A stretch of DNA of 6,045 bases from Propionibacteriaceae bacterium (lineage in GTDB: Bacteria > Actinomycetota > Actinomycetes > Propionibacteriales > Propionibacteriaceae), in the NCBI GenBank assembly GCA_003158895.1, contig PMLO01000135.1, forward strand, positions 1-6,045, given 5' to 3'. Position 1 is the first letter of the stretch; every line of letters starts with the position of its first letter. The position numbers were made by a program, and so were the translations under genes. Of this stretch, positions 5,431 through 6,045 are shown piece after piece. Under the pieces are notes generated by a model. It made no database searches and was not told where the DNA came from. It was given only the letters and a program-made list of their open reading frames with translations.

Positions 5431-6045
5431 CCTTCGAGCCCATCACGACCCCGGACCTGCCAACGTCCGGCCGGCAGCGCGTGCTGGCGCACCGCGCCCA
5501 GCTGCTGGCCGGCGCCTCGGTCCTGTACAACATCGTGGAGGGGATCGTCGCCCTCGCGGCCGGAACGGTCGCCTCCTCGAGCGCCCTGGTCAGCTTCGGC
5601 CTCGACTCGGCCGTCGAGGTCGCCAGCGGGCTGATCATCCTGTGGCAGTTCCGCCATCCGATGCCCGAGTCTCGAGAGCGGCGCGCCCAACAGCTGATCG
5701 CGATGTCCTTCTTCGCGCTGGCCGCGTACGTCACCTACGACTCGATCAGGTCCCTGGTCACCGGTGAGCGGGTGCACGTCTCGATCGTCGGCATCGTGCT
5801 CGCTGTCGCGTCGCTGGTCATCATGCCGCTGATCTCGTGGGGGAAGCGGCGCACCGGTCGTGAGCTCGACTCCAGCGCGGTCGTCGCGGACAGCGTCCAG
5901 GCCCTCCTCTGCACGTACCTGTCGGCGATCCTGCTGGTCGGACTCCTCGGCAACGCGTTCTTCGGCTGGTGGTGGCTGGATCCGATCGCAGCGCTCGTCA
6001 TCGCGGTGATCGCGGTCCGTGAAGGCATCGAGACCTGGAATGGCG
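5427..6045 (+). CDS. Short CDF-like cation transporter (TMEM163-type), 3' end beyond window
   Basis: An open frame of 206 codons from a GTG that overlaps the upstream stop (GTGA), with no stop before the window edge. The protein is hydrophobic with about six helices, at roughly 24-46, 52-73, 90-111, 117-138, 150-174 and 182-198. Landmarks are LYNIVEGIVALAAG (33-46), SFGLDSAVEV (56-65), RHP after helix 2, VVADSVQALLCTYLSAILLVG (split around Asp155) and WWWLDPIAALVIA. These resemble the short CDF-superfamily proteins related to TMEM163. Asp60 and Glu64 take the D-x3-D/E position of the helix-2 metal site. Asp155 is the helix-5 acid, but the residue four before it is Ala151. The reading is nearly full length for this type and leaves little room for the large cytoplasmic domain of ordinary CDFs. 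It probably transports a divalent cation together with the upstream exporter; the substrate is unknown. Confidence 0.82.
   Translation, partial: MTFEPITTPDLPTSGRQRVLAHRAQLLAGASVLYNIVEGIVALAAGTVASSSALVSFGLDSAVEVASGLIILWQFRHPMPESRERRAQQLIAMSFFALAAYVTYDSIRSLVTGERVHVSIVGIVLAVASLVIMPLISWGKRRTGRELDSSAVVADSVQALLCTYLSAILLVGLLGNAFFGWWWLDPIAALVIAVIAVREGIETWNG

Noticed and set aside
4485..6028. Open frames on the - strand opposite the CDF genes (up to 260 codons)
   Set aside because: They are antisense to conserved membrane proteins and have a Ser/Thr/Arg-rich composition typical of shadow frames.

Overview
The window is high-GC, densely coded DNA with every gene on the + strand. GTG/ATG start-stop overlaps, GC-rich third codon positions and the protein sequences point to the chromosome of an actinomycete (Actinomycetota). 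The genus cannot be fixed from the sequence alone. No mobile element, tRNA, rRNA or CRISPR array was seen, and base composition does not change visibly along the window.

Region 1 (1-3941) is the downstream part of a high-affinity potassium uptake operon. It holds the last 53 codons of kdpB (catalytic P-type ATPase subunit), complete kdpC, the sensor kinase kdpD and the response regulator kdpE. The genes are tightly packed: 5 nt between kdpB and kdpC, 13 nt between kdpC and the preferred kdpD start, and a 4-nt ATGA overlap between kdpD and kdpE. KdpD and KdpE form a two-component system that turns on the Kdp pump under potassium limitation or osmotic stress. Here the sensor pair is probably co-transcribed with the pump it controls.

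Region 2 (3942-4144) is the only sizeable non-coding gap (203 bp). It carries a strong hairpin just after kdpE (probable transcription end), a small hairpin, a TTGACA -35-like box, and a 10-2-10 imperfect palindrome whose core matches the operator type of ArsR/SmtB metal sensors. The palindrome lies between the putative -10 and the start codon of the next gene.

Region 3 (4145-6045) is a compact metal-efflux operon. It has an ArsR/SmtB repressor with residues for two metal sites (CadC-type cysteines and a C-terminal Asp/His set), then a CzcD/ZitB-type cation diffusion facilitator (CDF), then a second, short CDF-like membrane protein resembling the TMEM163-type group, cut by the window end. Both junctions are 4-nt start-stop overlaps. 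The simplest model is that metal binding releases the repressor from its own operator and both exporters are made together.

The most notable points are the autoregulatory operator, the two-site metal sensor, a His-to-Glu change at the transport metal site of the first CDF, and the coupling of two different CDF types in one operon. None is a wholly new system: most of the window is recognisable potassium and metal homeostasis.
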